DNA of 64,000 nucleotides, from positions 1 through 64,000 of the forward strand of contig JAJFKU010000062.1 in the NCBI GenBank assembly GCA_021773035.1. The letters are read 5' to 3'. A program made the position numbers and the translations under genes. Origin of the DNA: Woeseiaceae bacterium (GTDB taxonomy: Bacteria > Pseudomonadota > Gammaproteobacteria > Steroidobacterales > Woeseiaceae). The notes below the pieces were generated by a model that made no database searches, was not told where the DNA came from, and saw only the letters and a list, made by a program, of their open reading frames with translations. Below are positions 34,067 through 43,630 of the stretch, piece by piece (position 1 is the first letter of the stretch; every line of letters begins with the position of its first letter).

Positions 34067-35548
34067 CTACCAGTTAACAGGCGAGTTTGGTCCTCGGTCG
34101 ATACCGCCCATGCACAGGTACTTGATTTCCAGGTAGTCGTCGAGTCCGTACTTGGAACCTTCGCGGCCCTGGCCGGATTCCTTCATGCCACCGAAAGGTG
34201 CCATCGGGTTCGAGGGGACACCATCATTTATACCAACGATGCCGTACTCCAGTGCTTCTGCGACGCGCCATACACGACCGATATCGCGTGTGAAGAAATA
34301 ACAGGCCAGTCCGTACTCGGTGTCATTGGCCATTGAGATTGCCTCCTCTTCCGTCGTGAATTTTAGCAGTGGGGCGACGGGACCAAATATTTCCTCACGA
34401 AATACGCGCATATCCGTGGTTACATCGGTGAGTACGGTTGGTGCAACGAATGAAGTATCTGCAGTGGACGCGCTACCACCAGTGAGGATAGTGGCGCCAT
34501 GGTTTACGGCATCCTCAATGAAAGCGCGCACGTCGTTCGCTGCGTGCTCAGAAATGAGTGGACCGATAGTCGTCTTCTCATCGGCGCCATTGCCGATCTT
34601 TAGCGCCGATACCGCCTCCGCCAGTTTCGAGGCGAACGCAGCATACACGCTCTCCTGTACCAGAATCCGATTCGAACACACGCAGGTTTGGCCAGCATTA
34701 CGAAACTTGCTTGCCATCGTGCCCGCGACGGCCGCATCTAGGTCAGCATCCTCGAAGACGATGAACGGAGCATTGCCGCCCAGTTCCATTGATGTTCGCT
34801 TCACTGTCGTTGCGCACTGCGCGATCAGTTGCTTACCGACAGGCGTGGACCCGGTGAACGTGAGTTTTCGAACAATAGGATTCGAGCTTAGCTCATGACC
34901 GATTTCCGCGGTATTGCCGCTGACAATATTGATAACGCCAGGTGGGATGCCGGCGCGTTTCGCGAGCTCGACAACTGCGTGTGCCGACAACGGCGTGAAG
35001 TTGGCCGGTTTGCAGACAACCGTGCAGCCGCTCGCTAGAGCGGGTGCAATCTTTCGCATCAGCATGGCATTGGGGAAATTCCACGGCGTAATACAGGCGA
35101 CGACCCCAATGGGTTGCTTAATGCAGACCAAACGTTTGTCATTAGACGGCTGCGGTATTGTGTCGCCATAAATACGTTTGGCTTCTTCGGCGAACCACTC
35201 CACGAATCCGGCTCCGTAGGCGATCTCGCTACGCGCTTCGGCCAGTGGCTTACCTTGCTCGGCGGTCAGTATCTGGGCGAGGTCTTCCTGATTGTAAATT
35301 ATCAATTCGCCCCACAGACGTAACAAGCGTGCTCGTTCCGCCGCGGTGGTGTTTCGCCAAGCGATTTGCGCTTTCTCCGCAGCGTCGATGGCGCGCCGCG
35401 TTTCGGCGGCGCCACAATGGGCTACGTTCGCGATCACCTCACCTGTGGCAGGGTTCGTTACGGAGTAAGTTTCATTGCGATCCGCATCAAGCCACTCCCC
35501 GGCAAGGTGGGCTTTCTCAATTAGCAAAGAAGTATCTTTAAGGTACAT
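34067..35548 (-). CDS. NAD(P)-dependent aldehyde dehydrogenase, succinate-semialdehyde type
   Basis: The 493-residue enzyme has all aldehyde dehydrogenase marks: ITPWNFPNAM in the cofactor domain, FTGSTPVGK, the general-base Glu in MELGGNAPF and the catalytic Cys in NAGQTCVCSNR. The length and motifs fit the GabD branch, which oxidises succinate semialdehyde or related short aldehydes to acids. It lies on the same strand as the SDR gene, 91 nt downstream of it, next to the divergent GntR regulator, so it probably oxidises an aldehyde formed by the aminotransferase/ThDP route of the same cluster. The true substrate is unknown. Confidence 0.9.
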   Translation of the reverse strand: MYLKDTSLLIEKAHLAGEWLDADRNETYSVTNPATGEVIANVAHCGAAETRRAIDAAEKAQIAWRNTTAAERARLLRLWGELIIYNQEDLAQILTAEQGKPLAEARSEIAYGAGFVEWFAEEAKRIYGDTIPQPSNDKRLVCIKQPIGVVACITPWNFPNAMLMRKIAPALASGCTVVCKPANFTPLSAHAVVELAKRAGIPPGVINIVSGNTAEIGHELSSNPIVRKLTFTGSTPVGKQLIAQCATTVKRTSMELGGNAPFIVFEDADLDAAVAGTMASKFRNAGQTCVCSNRILVQESVYAAFASKLAEAVSALKIGNGADEKTTIGPLISEHAANDVRAFIEDAVNHGATILTGGSASTADTSFVAPTVLTDVTTDMRVFREEIFGPVAPLLKFTTEEEAISMANDTEYGLACYFFTRDIGRVWRVAEALEYGIVGINDGVPSNPMAPFGGMKESGQGREGSKYGLDDYLEIKYLCMGGIDRGPNSPVNW

Positions 35549-35639
35549 ATCGCATCCTTAGTATGCTGTTTGGATTTGTATTCAAAAAAAGCGACAAGAG
35601 TGGGGCGTTGTCCCGAAGGCTGGACCTGGCTCACGAAAC

Positions 35640-36419
35640 CTACGGCGCCGTGTATTCACCGCCATTCGCGTCTATTGAAGCTCCTGTAACGAATGCGCCC
35701 TCACTTGAGCAGAGGAACTTGACGATCTCCGCAATCTCCCTTCCGGACCCCAGGCGACCGATCGGAATTCGTGCAAGTGCGGCCGCGTTCTGTTTCGAAT
35801 CCGGATCGCCCATCATTTCAGTCGCAATCGAACCGGGACAAACGGTATTTGCTGTGATTCCGTCAGATGAATACTCGGCGACTATTGATTTCACCAACGC
35901 AGTAAGGCCGCCTTTGCTGGCGACGTAACTGGATCCAGCGAGTCGCGGCGGCGCCCGCCCGGCCAGTGACCCAATCATCGCAATCCGGCCGTAACCGCGT
36001 TTGACCATCGCCGGAATTGCCCTTTGAGAACACCGAAATGCACCGGTTAGATTGACACTAATAACGCGGTTCCATTCATCAATTGGTATGTTATGGAAAG
36101 GAATGCGCATTCCGTGACGCTTGGGTGAAATCCCGGCGTTATTGACCAAGACGCTCGCACCGCCCCATGTTTCAATTAAGCGCGTCCAGAACGCATCCAG
36201 CGCGATCAGGTCGACAATGTCGAGCGATGCAGCCAGTAATCTATCTGGGTCGAAACGTTGTTTGAGTGCGGTTTCTGCGGCGATAACTTTGTCAGTCGTA
36301 CTGCTAAAAAACGCGACGCGAAAGCCGTCCTCTAGAAACTTCGTCACGATTTCGAATCCGATTCCCGATGCTCCGCCGGTCACGACGGCAACTTTGTGTT
36401 TATCCACTTTTTTATTCAC
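35640..36419 (-). CDS. SDR-family NAD(P)-dependent oxidoreductase
   Basis: The 259-residue protein has the classical short-chain dehydrogenase pattern: TGGASGIGFEI for nucleotide binding, NNAG in VLVNNAGISPKR, Ser before the catalytic SYVASKGGL (YxxxK), and PGSIATEM. The start is GTG at 36419. It is transcribed divergently from the GntR regulator, and a TTTGT-N4-ACAAA palindrome lies in the shared intergenic region, so control by that regulator is likely. The substrate, a ketone or alcohol, is not known. Confidence 0.88.
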   Translation of the reverse strand: MNKKVDKHKVAVVTGGASGIGFEIVTKFLEDGFRVAFFSSTTDKVIAAETALKQRFDPDRLLAASLDIVDLIALDAFWTRLIETWGGASVLVNNAGISPKRHGMRIPFHNIPIDEWNRVISVNLTGAFRCSQRAIPAMVKRGYGRIAMIGSLAGRAPPRLAGSSYVASKGGLTALVKSIVAEYSSDGITANTVCPGSIATEMMGDPDSKQNAAALARIPIGRLGSGREIAEIVKFLCSSEGAFVTGASIDANGGEYTAP

Positions 36420-36548
36420 ATAATCGCACCGACGAATGGACCAAGTTGCGCCTTACTGTTACTGTTATTTGATATTTGGCTGGTTCGTAGTGGCCTCAAG
36501 ATCCATGTTTTGCTTAGTAAAGGTCATGAAATCATGCCTCGAGTCAAT

Positions 36549-36562
36549 TTTGTTATTACAAA
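36549..36562. promoter_or_regulatory. Predicted GntR operator 1
   Basis: TTTGT-TATT-ACAAA is a perfect palindrome between the divergent SDR and GntR genes. Copies occur before the aminotransferase gene (37338) and the TonB receptor gene (40659). FadR-type GntR proteins often bind TTGT-N-ACAA-like sites. Confidence 0.6.
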
Positions 36563-36655
36563 TACCACGACTGGGCCTGCGACGTCGACAAGTATTAGGC
36601 CGACTTGGAGAGATGGTTTCACGATACTCGGCATATTTTAGGGGAAGGTCGTATT

Positions 36656-37324
36656 TTGCTAGAACCAATCAATCGGGAGAAAACCCTTGGCGAGCACGCG
36701 TATGAGCGATTGACCAGGGCCATAATGACGGGGAGCTTTAAGCCAAATCAAAAGGTTACTGTTCGGGACGTAGCAAAGGCCTTGGATGTCAGCGTCACAC
36801 CCGCGAGGGAAGCGATTGGGCGGCTCATTGCAGAAGGAGCTCTTGAGTCGAAAAGTGCAAAGACCGTCATCGTGCCGCCGCTTAATGCGGAAGTTCTCCA
36901 GGAGATCACCAAGATTAGATTGTCTTTGGAGGGGTTGGCAGCGCAGGCGGCTACGCCGCATTTCAACACGGCAGCCATTGAACAGCTGGAGCATGTTCAG
37001 AACTCGCTCAACGACGCGATGAACGACAAGAATTATCCCGAAGTGCTAGCAAACAACGAGGTTTTCCACTTTACGATCTATCGCACCGCTGGCATGCCTC
37101 GACTCACGAAAATCATCGAGTCCCTGTGGCTTCGAATTGGACCGTCCCTGAATCTCCTGTATCCGGATTTTTATGAGCACCGTCAGGGAATATCGAACCA
37201 TACGGAGGCAATCCGTGGGTTACGGCGTGGCGAGCCGGAGACCGTACGTGCCGCAATGGAAAAAGACATTCGGGACGGGTTCGACACACTGAGCCGCCTC
37301 ACGGAAGCCCAAAAAAGCGGATAG
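36656..37324 (+). CDS. GntR-family regulator (FadR/FCD subfamily)
   Basis: The regulator has about 222 residues. The N-terminal winged helix (LGEHAYERLTRAIMTGSFKPNQKV, then VRDVAKALDVSVTPAREAIGRLIAEGALE) is followed by an all-helical FCD effector domain with conserved Glu/His positions (RLSLEGLAA, NEVFHFTIYRTAG, NHTEAIRGLRRGE). The TTG at 36656 is chosen because AGGGGAAGG lies 7 nt upstream; a TTG at 36605 would add 17 residues without a good ribosome-binding site. It probably represses the cluster on both sides through TTTGT-N4-ACAAA sites until a carboxylate-like metabolite binds. Confidence 0.88.
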   Translation: MLEPINREKTLGEHAYERLTRAIMTGSFKPNQKVTVRDVAKALDVSVTPAREAIGRLIAEGALESKSAKTVIVPPLNAEVLQEITKIRLSLEGLAAQAATPHFNTAAIEQLEHVQNSLNDAMNDKNYPEVLANNEVFHFTIYRTAGMPRLTKIIESLWLRIGPSLNLLYPDFYEHRQGISNHTEAIRGLRRGEPETVRAAMEKDIRDGFDTLSRLTEAQKSG

Positions 37325-37337
37325 ATGCCGCAAGAGA

Positions 37338-37351
37338 TTTGTTGCATCAAA
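37338..37351. promoter_or_regulatory. Predicted GntR operator 2
   Basis: TTTGT-TGCA-TCAAA matches the palindrome at 36549 with one mismatch and lies 86 nt before the aminotransferase gene. A further AACAAA follows close by and could extend the site. Confidence 0.45.
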
Positions 37352-37436
37352 TAACAAAATTAGATATAAATTGCTCATCGCGCGGTGCACCCAGGGGGGC
37401 ATCGCGATGTTAATTCACTGCCGATGAGCCGCGAAA

Positions 37437-38777
37437 ATGACCAAGAGCACCAAACCGATAATGGCTATGGCCAAGACGACGCGCGCCCACGCTGCGTCGG
37501 AGGCCGCGTTTAAACGAGCCAGTGCGGTTTTTCCAGGTGGCACAACACGGTCGACTATTTCGCGTGATCCGATCCCAATATATGCCGCGCGTGGCGAAGG
37601 TCCCTGGCTCTTCGATGTTGACGGTAATCGGTTTCTTGACCTAAACAACAATTTCACAACGCTGATTCATGGGCACGCGTTTCAGCCCGTGGTGGATGCG
37701 TTAACCGCCCAATTTGAATCTGGCACCTGTTTTGCCAACCCAACGATCAATGAAATCGAACTTGCCGAAATCATATGTGCGCGCGTACCGAGCATCGAAC
37801 AGATTCGATTTGTTAACACAGGCACTGAGGCAGTCATGTTCGCAATCAAGGCGGCTCGCGCCTTTACAGGCAAAGTTAAGGTAGCGAAATTCGAGGGCGC
37901 ATACCACGGCGGCTACGATTGGGCCGAGGTCAGCGAGGATAGCTCCGCAGATAACTGGGGCGATTCCGATCCAGCTTCGGTCCCTTACTATCGGGGCACG
38001 CCTCAGTCGGTCCTCGATGAGGTGGTTGTCCTGCCCTTGAACGACCTGAATCGATCCCGAGCAATCCTCAATGCGAATGCGCGCGAGTTGGCTTGCGTTT
38101 TGATCGACCTGATGCCAAGCCGGGCCGGGCTAGTCGCCGCTGACACGGATTACCTGGACATGCTCCGGAATTTTTGCACAGACAATGGCGCACTCTTGAT
38201 TAGCGATGAAGTTCTGAATTTCCGTCAATCCTACGAGGGCGCCTCAGCCCGGTTTGGCGTCGTCCCCGATCTGGTGACACTCGGCAAGATTATTGGCGGC
38301 GGCCTGCCAATCGGTGCGATTGGCGGTGCTGAAACGTTCATGTCGGTTTTCGACAACAGCGATGATCGGGCACTAGTTCCCCAAGGCGGCACATTTTCCG
38401 CCAACCCATTGTCAATGGTGGCCGGCGCGGCAAGTATGCGGGCTCTCGACGCGGCTGCGTTCCGGCATCTTGAAGAGTTGGGAGAACACATTCGCACCCG
38501 ATTGACGCGAGCTATCGTTGACACAAAGCTGCCAATGTCGATCAGCGGACAAGCGTCACTGTTTAGAGTGCACGCTCGGCCCGAACCACCCTCGTCGTAC
38601 CGTGAAGCTGTCATGGATCCGCAACAGGCTTCATTGATGTCCGCTTTTTGTCGCTCGTTGATGCGAAGCGGTGTGAACTTGCCACGCCACGGAACGGGTT
38701 CCTTATCAACCTCTATGACACTTGATGACGTTGAACACGTCGTAGATGCCGTTTACACGTTCGCCCAAACCCTCTAA
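37437..38777 (+). CDS. Class III PLP-dependent aminotransferase (cluster 1)
   Basis: The 446-residue protein resembles glutamate-1-semialdehyde aminomutase-type class III aminotransferases: FPGGTTRSTI near the N-terminus, FVNTGTEAVMFAIKAARAFTG for phosphate binding, YHGGYDWAEV, LISDEVLNFR and the PLP lysine in LVTLGKIIGGGLP. It forms a pair with the ThDP enzyme 20 nt downstream. A paralogous pair at 49639 and 51006 keeps the same order. It probably moves the amino group of an amine or amino acid in the degradation of an unknown compound. A mutase function cannot be ruled out. Confidence 0.88.
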   Translation: MTKSTKPIMAMAKTTRAHAASEAAFKRASAVFPGGTTRSTISRDPIPIYAARGEGPWLFDVDGNRFLDLNNNFTTLIHGHAFQPVVDALTAQFESGTCFANPTINEIELAEIICARVPSIEQIRFVNTGTEAVMFAIKAARAFTGKVKVAKFEGAYHGGYDWAEVSEDSSADNWGDSDPASVPYYRGTPQSVLDEVVVLPLNDLNRSRAILNANARELACVLIDLMPSRAGLVAADTDYLDMLRNFCTDNGALLISDEVLNFRQSYEGASARFGVVPDLVTLGKIIGGGLPIGAIGGAETFMSVFDNSDDRALVPQGGTFSANPLSMVAGAASMRALDAAAFRHLEELGEHIRTRLTRAIVDTKLPMSISGQASLFRVHARPEPPSSYREAVMDPQQASLMSAFCRSLMRSGVNLPRHGTGSLSTSMTLDDVEHVVDAVYTFAQTL

Positions 38778-38797
38778 AAAAACCAAGGAATATCGGG

Positions 38798-40519
38798 ATG
38801 CCCACCGAATCTAGCGAGCGCCAAACCGCTGCGCAACGCATTGCAACATCGTTAAAGCGCCACGGCGTAACGTCTTTCTTTGGTCAAAGTCTACCGTCTG
38901 CACTAGTGCTGGCGGCGGAAGACTTGGGTATTCGCCAGATTGTGTATCGCACGGAGAATGCTGGCGGCGCGATGGCCGATGGCTATTCGCGCACGTCTGG
39001 TAAAGTCGGTGTGGTTACGGCACAAAATGGGCCGGCCGCGACGTTGCTTGTACCCCCTCTGGCGGAGGCGCTGAAGTCGAGTATTCCCATCGTCGCTCTA
39101 GTGCAGGACGTCGAGCGCCCGACCGTCGATCGAAACGCCTTTCAGGACTTGGATCACATCGCTCTGTTCAGCGGCAGCGCCAAATGGGTTCGCCGCGTCA
39201 ATGACGGCGCGAGGGTTGAGGAGTACGTTGACCAAGCGTTTGCTGTCGCCGCTTCCGGCCGTCCGGGTCCTGCAGTGTTATTGCTGCCCGCCGACATGCT
39301 CAGGGAAATTCCTTCCGCCGCACCGTTTCAGCGGATCAATGCGCTCGGTACCTGGCCCATCGACCGAACGGTCGCTGATCCAGCAACTGTCAGTATCGTC
39401 GCTCGATTGCTCGTGGATGCCAAATATCCCATTGTCATCGCCGGCGGCGGAGCTCACGCATCTCAGGCCTCGGATACGATAAGCACGTTGCAGGAACAAT
39501 TTCATATACCGGTCGCCTACACCGTTATGGGAAAGGGAATTGTTGACGACGGCCACCCACTGACGATGGGTCTCATTGGCAACGTAAACGGCACACGGTC
39601 TCTCGCGTTTCACACCAAGGAGTTGTTGGAACAAAGCGACCTTATTCTGTTAGTCGGTACGCGAACGAATCAAAACGGAACCGATAACTGGTCGATTCTT
39701 CCGCAAGACGCGACTGTGGTGCATCTCGACATCGACGGCGAGGAGGCTGGTAGGACCTACGAGTCGGTGAGAATGGTGGGGGACGCACGTCTGACATTGC
39801 AGGCCCTAATTCGCAGCATAAGCAATCTCGATGTCACCCAACGTGTGAACAAAAGGTCGCTGTTGGAGCAACGAATTGCGCGTGCCAAAGCGGATCGCGT
39901 CGAGCTAACCAAAGAAGTTCGGTTGTCAGAGCAGGTGCCGATCCGGCCAGAGCGGATTATGCATGAGTTGCAGCCCCTGCTGACGCCCGAGACCATCGTT
40001 GTCGCCGACGCCAGCTACTCCTCCGTATGGATCACCTCGTATTTGGACTCACTAGCGCCCGGCATGCGCTTTATCGCTCCGCGAGGGTTGGCCGGTCTCG
40101 GTTGGGGATTTCCAATGGCGCTGGGAGCCAAAGTGGCGAATCCCAACCGGCCGGTTGTTTGTTTGGTTGGCGACGGCGGATTTGGTCACTGTTGGTCAGA
40201 GCTCGAAACGGCGCGGCGAATGGGAATATCCGTGATCCTGCTTGTCCTGAATAACAGCGTGCTGGGATTTCAAAAAGAAGCGGAAACGGTCAAGTTTGGT
40301 CGCTATACATCGGCATGTCATTTCACGAGCGTGGACCATGCTGCCATCGCGGCTGCCTGCGGAATCGTGGCTCACCGAATCGAGGATCCGGCCATCCTCA
40401 AAGAGAAACTACGGCAGGCGCTCAAGCCATCGACGCAAGGAACTGTCTTGTTGGATGTCATTACGGACCCAGACGCCTATCCGCCAGTGAGTCTATTTGA
40501 GGGAAAACTCGACTATTAG
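38798..40519 (+). CDS. ThDP-dependent enzyme, acetolactate synthase-like (cluster 1)
   Basis: The 573-residue protein has the three-domain order of the acetolactate synthase/decarboxylase superfamily. The catalytic Glu is in YRTENAGGAMADGYSR, the central domain has PIVIAGGGAH, and the ThDP site is GDGGFGHCW to LVLNNSV (GDG to NN, 27-29 residues). AAGGA precedes the ATG. No regulatory subunit is nearby, which argues against a biosynthetic acetolactate synthase. With the aminotransferase it probably handles a 2-oxo acid by decarboxylation or carboligation. The copy at 51006 is clearly paralogous. Confidence 0.88.
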   Translation: MPTESSERQTAAQRIATSLKRHGVTSFFGQSLPSALVLAAEDLGIRQIVYRTENAGGAMADGYSRTSGKVGVVTAQNGPAATLLVPPLAEALKSSIPIVALVQDVERPTVDRNAFQDLDHIALFSGSAKWVRRVNDGARVEEYVDQAFAVAASGRPGPAVLLLPADMLREIPSAAPFQRINALGTWPIDRTVADPATVSIVARLLVDAKYPIVIAGGGAHASQASDTISTLQEQFHIPVAYTVMGKGIVDDGHPLTMGLIGNVNGTRSLAFHTKELLEQSDLILLVGTRTNQNGTDNWSILPQDATVVHLDIDGEEAGRTYESVRMVGDARLTLQALIRSISNLDVTQRVNKRSLLEQRIARAKADRVELTKEVRLSEQVPIRPERIMHELQPLLTPETIVVADASYSSVWITSYLDSLAPGMRFIAPRGLAGLGWGFPMALGAKVANPNRPVVCLVGDGGFGHCWSELETARRMGISVILLVLNNSVLGFQKEAETVKFGRYTSACHFTSVDHAAIAAACGIVAHRIEDPAILKEKLRQALKPSTQGTVLLDVITDPDAYPPVSLFEGKLDY

Positions 40520-40639
40520 GCCTACGGTCGGATCTCGCGGCCGAAGCTCGTTTAGTAGCCCGGTTGCGTGGATGCAACGCCGCGAGTGCCGCTGGAGGAC
40601 TGCTGAGAGGGACGAACGGCTCCCGTTCAGGACAATACT

Positions 40640-40672
40640 TTGACATTCATGTATGTTATTTGTTACAACAAA
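40640..40672 (+). promoter_or_regulatory. Promoter of TonB receptor C with overlapping GntR operator 3
   Basis: A consensus -35 TTGACA (40640-40645) is followed after 18 nt by a TACAAC -10. The operator TTTGT-TACA-ACAAA (40659-40672) covers the -10 box, so regulator binding would block transcription. Confidence 0.6.
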
Positions 40673-40724
40673 CACCTAACAAGATAAATCCATACAAGAT
40701 GCGCTCGGTCGCAGGAGATTGAAG

Positions 40725-43430
40725 ATGAATGTTAAACGTTTCTTATGCTTTCTAACTCTCACAACGGCAGGGCTCGGGGGAGCAACCGCAATGGCACAGG
40801 ATGCTGACGATGCGGCCGAACTTGAGGAAATCGTGGTGACCGGCAGCTATCTCACGCGCCGCTCGTTTGATGATGCCGGCTCACCCGTCACAGCGCTCGG
40901 CGAAGACGATTTCAAGGTTCGCGCGCCGGGCGGCAAGATGACAGATATCACGCAATCGATCCCTTTTAATTTCGGGGCGTTTACAACCGTTTCCCAGAAT
41001 GAACCCAGTGGCGAGACTGGCGGCGGAACGATCAACCTACGCGGACTCGGACCGGCGGCAACACTAGTATTGGTCAACGGTAGGCGCCAAGCGCGCATGG
41101 GTTTTACGCCTGACGGGCGCACCAACCTCAATACTCTGGTGCCAAGTAACATGGTCGAGCGGATCGAAGTGTTGCGGGATGGCGCTTCCGCTATTTACGG
41201 AACGGACGCCGTTGCCGGCGTCGCTAATTTCTTGACGAAAGACGACTTTGAAGGTTTTGAACTTAGCCTCGATTCGCGCGGTACAACAGACAGCTTCGAC
41301 TGGTCTAGCTACAGTATCGGCGGATTGTGGGGTTCACAAACCGACTCGACATCGTTCGTGGCCGGAGTAGAAATGGTGAAGATTTCACCATTGAGGTTCG
41401 GCGAACGACCTGACCAATATCAGCCCAATTCCAATGCCGGGGTTATTTCGTCATTCCCTTTTGTGCCCAACGTCAACGTACCACTACGCGATGCTGGTGG
41501 CTTGCTCACCGGTACGACCACACGTGTCGCCGATCCCGCGTGCGCGAGCACGCCACTGCATTTTATCTCGGGCGTGCAATGCCGATTTGGTTTCATACCG
41601 CAGTTTAGTATTTCGAAAGAGGAGGAAAGACTAAATGCGATGGCACGATATAAGGTCGAGTTTGACAGCGGAATTGATTTCACTGGCGAGTTTGGCTTTG
41701 CCAACGTTGACACTTGGACGTCAAGTCCAGGATCAACACCGATTGCGCGCTTCACACCGATCGTCCCTGGCGAACATCCGGCTAACACGTACCGTGCTGT
41801 TGATGCGAACGGCGCGGCACTGTTCGCTCAGGACAGCGACAGCGATGGAGTAGCGGACCGCGATGCGACTGGTGTGGTGATTCTTGCTGCGAACCCAACC
41901 GATCCAACGAGTGGAATTGCATTCAATGAAGATGTGTCCCCTCGTTTCCGCCCGACCTTTGGGCCGGCCGATCAGCACGGCGAGGAAACAACGTTTCGTC
42001 TCGCCGGCGAATTGAATGGCGACTTTAATGATCGATGGGCATGGAATGTGGCGGCGGTTCACGCACAGTCGGATACAATTCGACGACGCTGGGACGCGGT
42101 TGCGAGCATTCTGCAGGACGCACTAAACTGCGAAGGTGGCCTATCGGGTACTGAGTGCTACAACCCATTCGGCACCAAGTTGACCACCATGCCGAACTCC
42201 CCGGGGCTCGTCGATTCATTTAACACGCTCTCCACTGACACGGCCAAGACCGAGCTAACAACCGCTGATGTCGTTGTGTCAGGCGATCTTCTAGACATGC
42301 CAAGCGGCGCGTTGGGTTTGGCCGTTGGCGCACAGTATCGCGTTGAGCGACTTGAGTTCGACGTCAGCGACCTTAACAACATCGGCGCGCTGTCCTTTCA
42401 GCGAATTGCCGACGATTTTAGCGGCGAAAGCGATGTCATCGCGTTTTTCGCTGAAGTTGCGGTTCCTCTCGCAGACAATCTCGATCTCAGTGCCGCGGTG
42501 CGCTACGAAGACACCGACGGCGACTTCAACAGCACTGACCCAAAGGTGTCGTTGTCCTACAGACCAACCGATGCTGTCTCCTTACGGGCTTCCTACGCAA
42601 CGTCGTTCTTGTCACCCTCACTGTCTCAACGGTTTGGCATTAGCACCGTCAATCGTGCCGTAACCGATCCGTTGGACGGCCAGACAGTCGTCGTTCCTAC
42701 CTCCATTGTGGGCAGCACGTCATTGGAGCCACAGGAGTCTGACTCTTACAACATTGGCGCAACGTTCGATGCAACTGAGGCATTCCGCATCAGTGTTGAC
42801 TACTGGCATTTTGAATTCGACGGCCTGCTGTCTTCACCCTCGGCCCAGGGACTCGTTAACGCGAATCCAAACGATCCCAATATTACCCGTGACCCAGTGA
42901 CCGGCGAGATCCTCGCCGTGAATACGCCCTTCTTCAATGCATCTTCACTGGAAATCGACGGCATAGATCTGAGCGCATCGTACGATTTTGGCGGCGGGCG
43001 TGGAGGCGACTTCACCGCCGCAATCGACGTCGGCTACACGACCACCTACGACTTACAAGCAATTAGCGGCGGCGCTACTGTGGACGGGATAGGGCGCGTC
43101 AATGACGATAATTTCGGAACGACGCTGCCCCAATGGAAGGGCACCGCATCCTTGCAATGGGCGCTCGGCAATCACTCGGCGTCAGGCTTTCTTCGCTTTT
43201 ATGATGAGGTCGTGAACGACGCGCGTGTCACCGAATTTGCAGAGTCGCAATTCATTCTCGACGTGCAATACGGCTATTTCTTTGAGGGACCACAAGTCAG
43301 CGTTGCTATCGGGTTCGTAAACCTTTTCGACGAATTGGCGGATGAAGTGACCGATGCTTCGACTTTTGTGGAACAGCTCCAAGATCCTATAGGCCGACGT
43401 GTGTTCCTAAAAGCGACCAAAACATTTTAG
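40725..43430 (+). CDS. TonB-dependent receptor (cluster 1)
   Basis: The protein of about 901 residues has a clear signal peptide (MNVKRFLCFLTLTTAGLGGATAMAQ), a TonB-box-like region EEIVVTGSYLTRR, a plug with LRGLGPAATLVLVNGRR and DAVAGVANF, and a beta-barrel ending in KATKTF with a C-terminal Phe. There is no STN domain, so it does not signal through FecR. The ATG at 40725 has AGGAG 8 nt upstream. It probably imports the substrate of the surrounding enzymes and is controlled by the GntR regulator. A strong hairpin follows. Confidence 0.93.
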   Translation: MNVKRFLCFLTLTTAGLGGATAMAQDADDAAELEEIVVTGSYLTRRSFDDAGSPVTALGEDDFKVRAPGGKMTDITQSIPFNFGAFTTVSQNEPSGETGGGTINLRGLGPAATLVLVNGRRQARMGFTPDGRTNLNTLVPSNMVERIEVLRDGASAIYGTDAVAGVANFLTKDDFEGFELSLDSRGTTDSFDWSSYSIGGLWGSQTDSTSFVAGVEMVKISPLRFGERPDQYQPNSNAGVISSFPFVPNVNVPLRDAGGLLTGTTTRVADPACASTPLHFISGVQCRFGFIPQFSISKEEERLNAMARYKVEFDSGIDFTGEFGFANVDTWTSSPGSTPIARFTPIVPGEHPANTYRAVDANGAALFAQDSDSDGVADRDATGVVILAANPTDPTSGIAFNEDVSPRFRPTFGPADQHGEETTFRLAGELNGDFNDRWAWNVAAVHAQSDTIRRRWDAVASILQDALNCEGGLSGTECYNPFGTKLTTMPNSPGLVDSFNTLSTDTAKTELTTADVVVSGDLLDMPSGALGLAVGAQYRVERLEFDVSDLNNIGALSFQRIADDFSGESDVIAFFAEVAVPLADNLDLSAAVRYEDTDGDFNSTDPKVSLSYRPTDAVSLRASYATSFLSPSLSQRFGISTVNRAVTDPLDGQTVVVPTSIVGSTSLEPQESDSYNIGATFDATEAFRISVDYWHFEFDGLLSSPSAQGLVNANPNDPNITRDPVTGEILAVNTPFFNASSLEIDGIDLSASYDFGGGRGGDFTAAIDVGYTTTYDLQAISGGATVDGIGRVNDDNFGTTLPQWKGTASLQWALGNHSASGFLRFYDEVVNDARVTEFAESQFILDVQYGYFFEGPQVSVAIGFVNLFDELADEVTDASTFVEQLQDPIGRRVFLKATKTF

Positions 43431-43449
43431 CGTTCCCCCCGCTGAAATT

Positions 43450-43486
43450 GCATGGACGGTCAGCGATGTTGGGTGACCGTCCATGC
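43450..43486. terminator. Perfect 13-bp hairpin after TonB receptor C
   Basis: GCATGGACGGTCA and TGACCGTCCATGC pair perfectly around an 11-nt loop. There is no T-tract, so it may end transcription only partly or stabilise the mRNA end. Confidence 0.5.
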
Positions 43487-43630
43487 GTCATTGTTGGAAA
43501 CGGGTTAGATTCAATGCAAATACATCGGCCAAATTTCGGATGAACCATGATCGGATGAGTCAGTATCCGGCATAATTTGCTCGACAGTTTGAAGCACCGA
43601 ATCTGCTGACGACCTGGGGGATGAAATAAC

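Noticed and set aside
38798..40519. Biosynthetic acetolactate synthase (ilvB)
   Set aside because: There is no small regulatory subunit gene and the context is catabolic; the superfamily includes many decarboxylases and lyases.
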